Positions 44,130-44,456 of a DNA stretch of 44,456 nucleotides are shown piece after piece. Position 1 is the stretch's first letter. Every line of letters begins with the position of its first letter. A program made the translations under genes and the position numbers. The stretch is from an uncultured Prevotellaceae bacterium (lineage in GTDB: Bacteria; Bacteroidota; Bacteroidia; Bacteroidales; Muribaculaceae), in the NCBI GenBank assembly GCA_946406035.1, contig CAMJJG010000020.1:1-44456 (forward strand), written 5' to 3'. A model generated the notes under the pieces. It was not told the origin of the DNA. It saw nothing but the letters and a program-made list of their open reading frames with translations, and searched no databases.

Positions 44130-44456
44130 TGTATTTTTACATTGCTATCGGGTGTGTTTCCTTACCCTTCTTTTTAGGGACTTCAAAGGTACTGCTTTTT
44201 TTTCGATAATTTGCAATCTCAAACATTTTATTTACAATTTAGAAAATAAAAATTGTTAACAGGCCCTGTTAATAACTTTATCGCATCTGAAATTCAGGCC
44301 ATTATGTTTCAAATTTACAAGTGCAAAACATATCAACAACCTAAGGATTCAGAGGCTGTTTTCATTCTTGCCGACTCGGTTGCTGGAATGTGATGACTTT
44401 TTTGGCTTAAGGGTCAAATATACTCCTAAAATCGTTGTAATGAATTGAAATACTTA
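44130..44456. other. AT-rich region upstream of the dcw cluster
   Basis: 327 bases to the right edge. It holds the rsmH promoter and a dyad at 44256-44272 (TTAACAG/CTGTTAA, 3-base spacer). No mraZ gene and no repeated TGGG boxes, the usual MraZ targets, were found. Confidence 0.55.
44184..44216 (-). promoter_or_regulatory. Bacteroidetes promoter for the dcw cluster
   Basis: On the minus strand, TTG (44216-44214), a 22-base spacer and TACCTTTG (44191-44184) match the -33/-7 pattern, slightly long in spacing. It lies 54 bases before the rsmH ATG and probably drives the twelve-gene run to ftsZ. Confidence 0.55.

Noticed and set aside
44137-44226. 29-codon ORF on the minus strand just before rsmH
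   Set aside because: The rsmH -7 box lies inside it, so it would not be transcribed from that promoter, and it has no recognisable content.
1-44456. CRISPR arrays, tRNA or rRNA genes, insertion sequences
   Set aside because: No regularly spaced direct repeats, no recognisable tRNA or rRNA segments and no transposase or integrase frames were seen on either strand.

Overview
The window looks like a chromosomal segment of a Bacteroidales bacterium, plausibly Muribaculaceae or Prevotellaceae; I cannot settle the genus. The evidence is the Bacteroidetes-type -7 promoter element TAnnTTTG before many genes, two DUF4251 lipoproteins, a BspA-like leucine-rich-repeat protein with a dockerin-like tail, the typical Bacteroidetes order of the division/cell-wall (dcw) cluster, and proteins resembling PorZ of the type IX secretion system (T9SS). 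No rRNA, tRNA, CRISPR array, transposase or phage gene was recognised.

Layout. 1-780: the tail of an unidentified gene, a hairpin, and a flavin-reductase-like gene (-). 809-3723: a compact + strand run with an FlK-like hotdog thioesterase, a DNPH1/Rcl-type deoxynucleotide N-hydrolase, a double YdcZ-type transporter, an AlkZ-related winged-helix protein and a small secreted repeat protein. 3765-8405: a well-formed promoter and sbcD-sbcC, ending in a nested inverted repeat. 8577-11651: the LRR/dockerin protein and two DUF4251 lipoproteins (all -), separated by a 540-base gap that may hold a broken small ORF.

11974-22153: the most unusual block. Four large secreted beta-propeller proteins with T9SS-like C-terminal domains, all PorZ-like, lie together: one on +, three on -, with a small membrane-anchored unknown between two of them. 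Three (A, C, D) are close paralogues. The + copy and the outermost - copy also share a 26-base promoter segment at exactly the same distance from their start codons, so the duplication carried its promoter. The fourth (B) is divergent and may be the ancestral PorZ.

22406-28891: lysS, dapF, a PatB/MalY-type aminotransferase (+), a membrane acyltransferase and serS. 28929-44129: a continuous - strand dcw cluster transcribed rsmH-ftsL-ftsI-murE-mraY-murD-ftsW-murG-murC-ftsQ-ftsA-ftsZ, covering the MraY and MurG lipid steps, three Mur ligases and the core divisome. mraZ is not next to rsmH; a promoter sits there instead. DapF, encoded nearby, makes the meso-diaminopimelate that this MurE, with its DNPR motif, is expected to add to peptidoglycan precursors.
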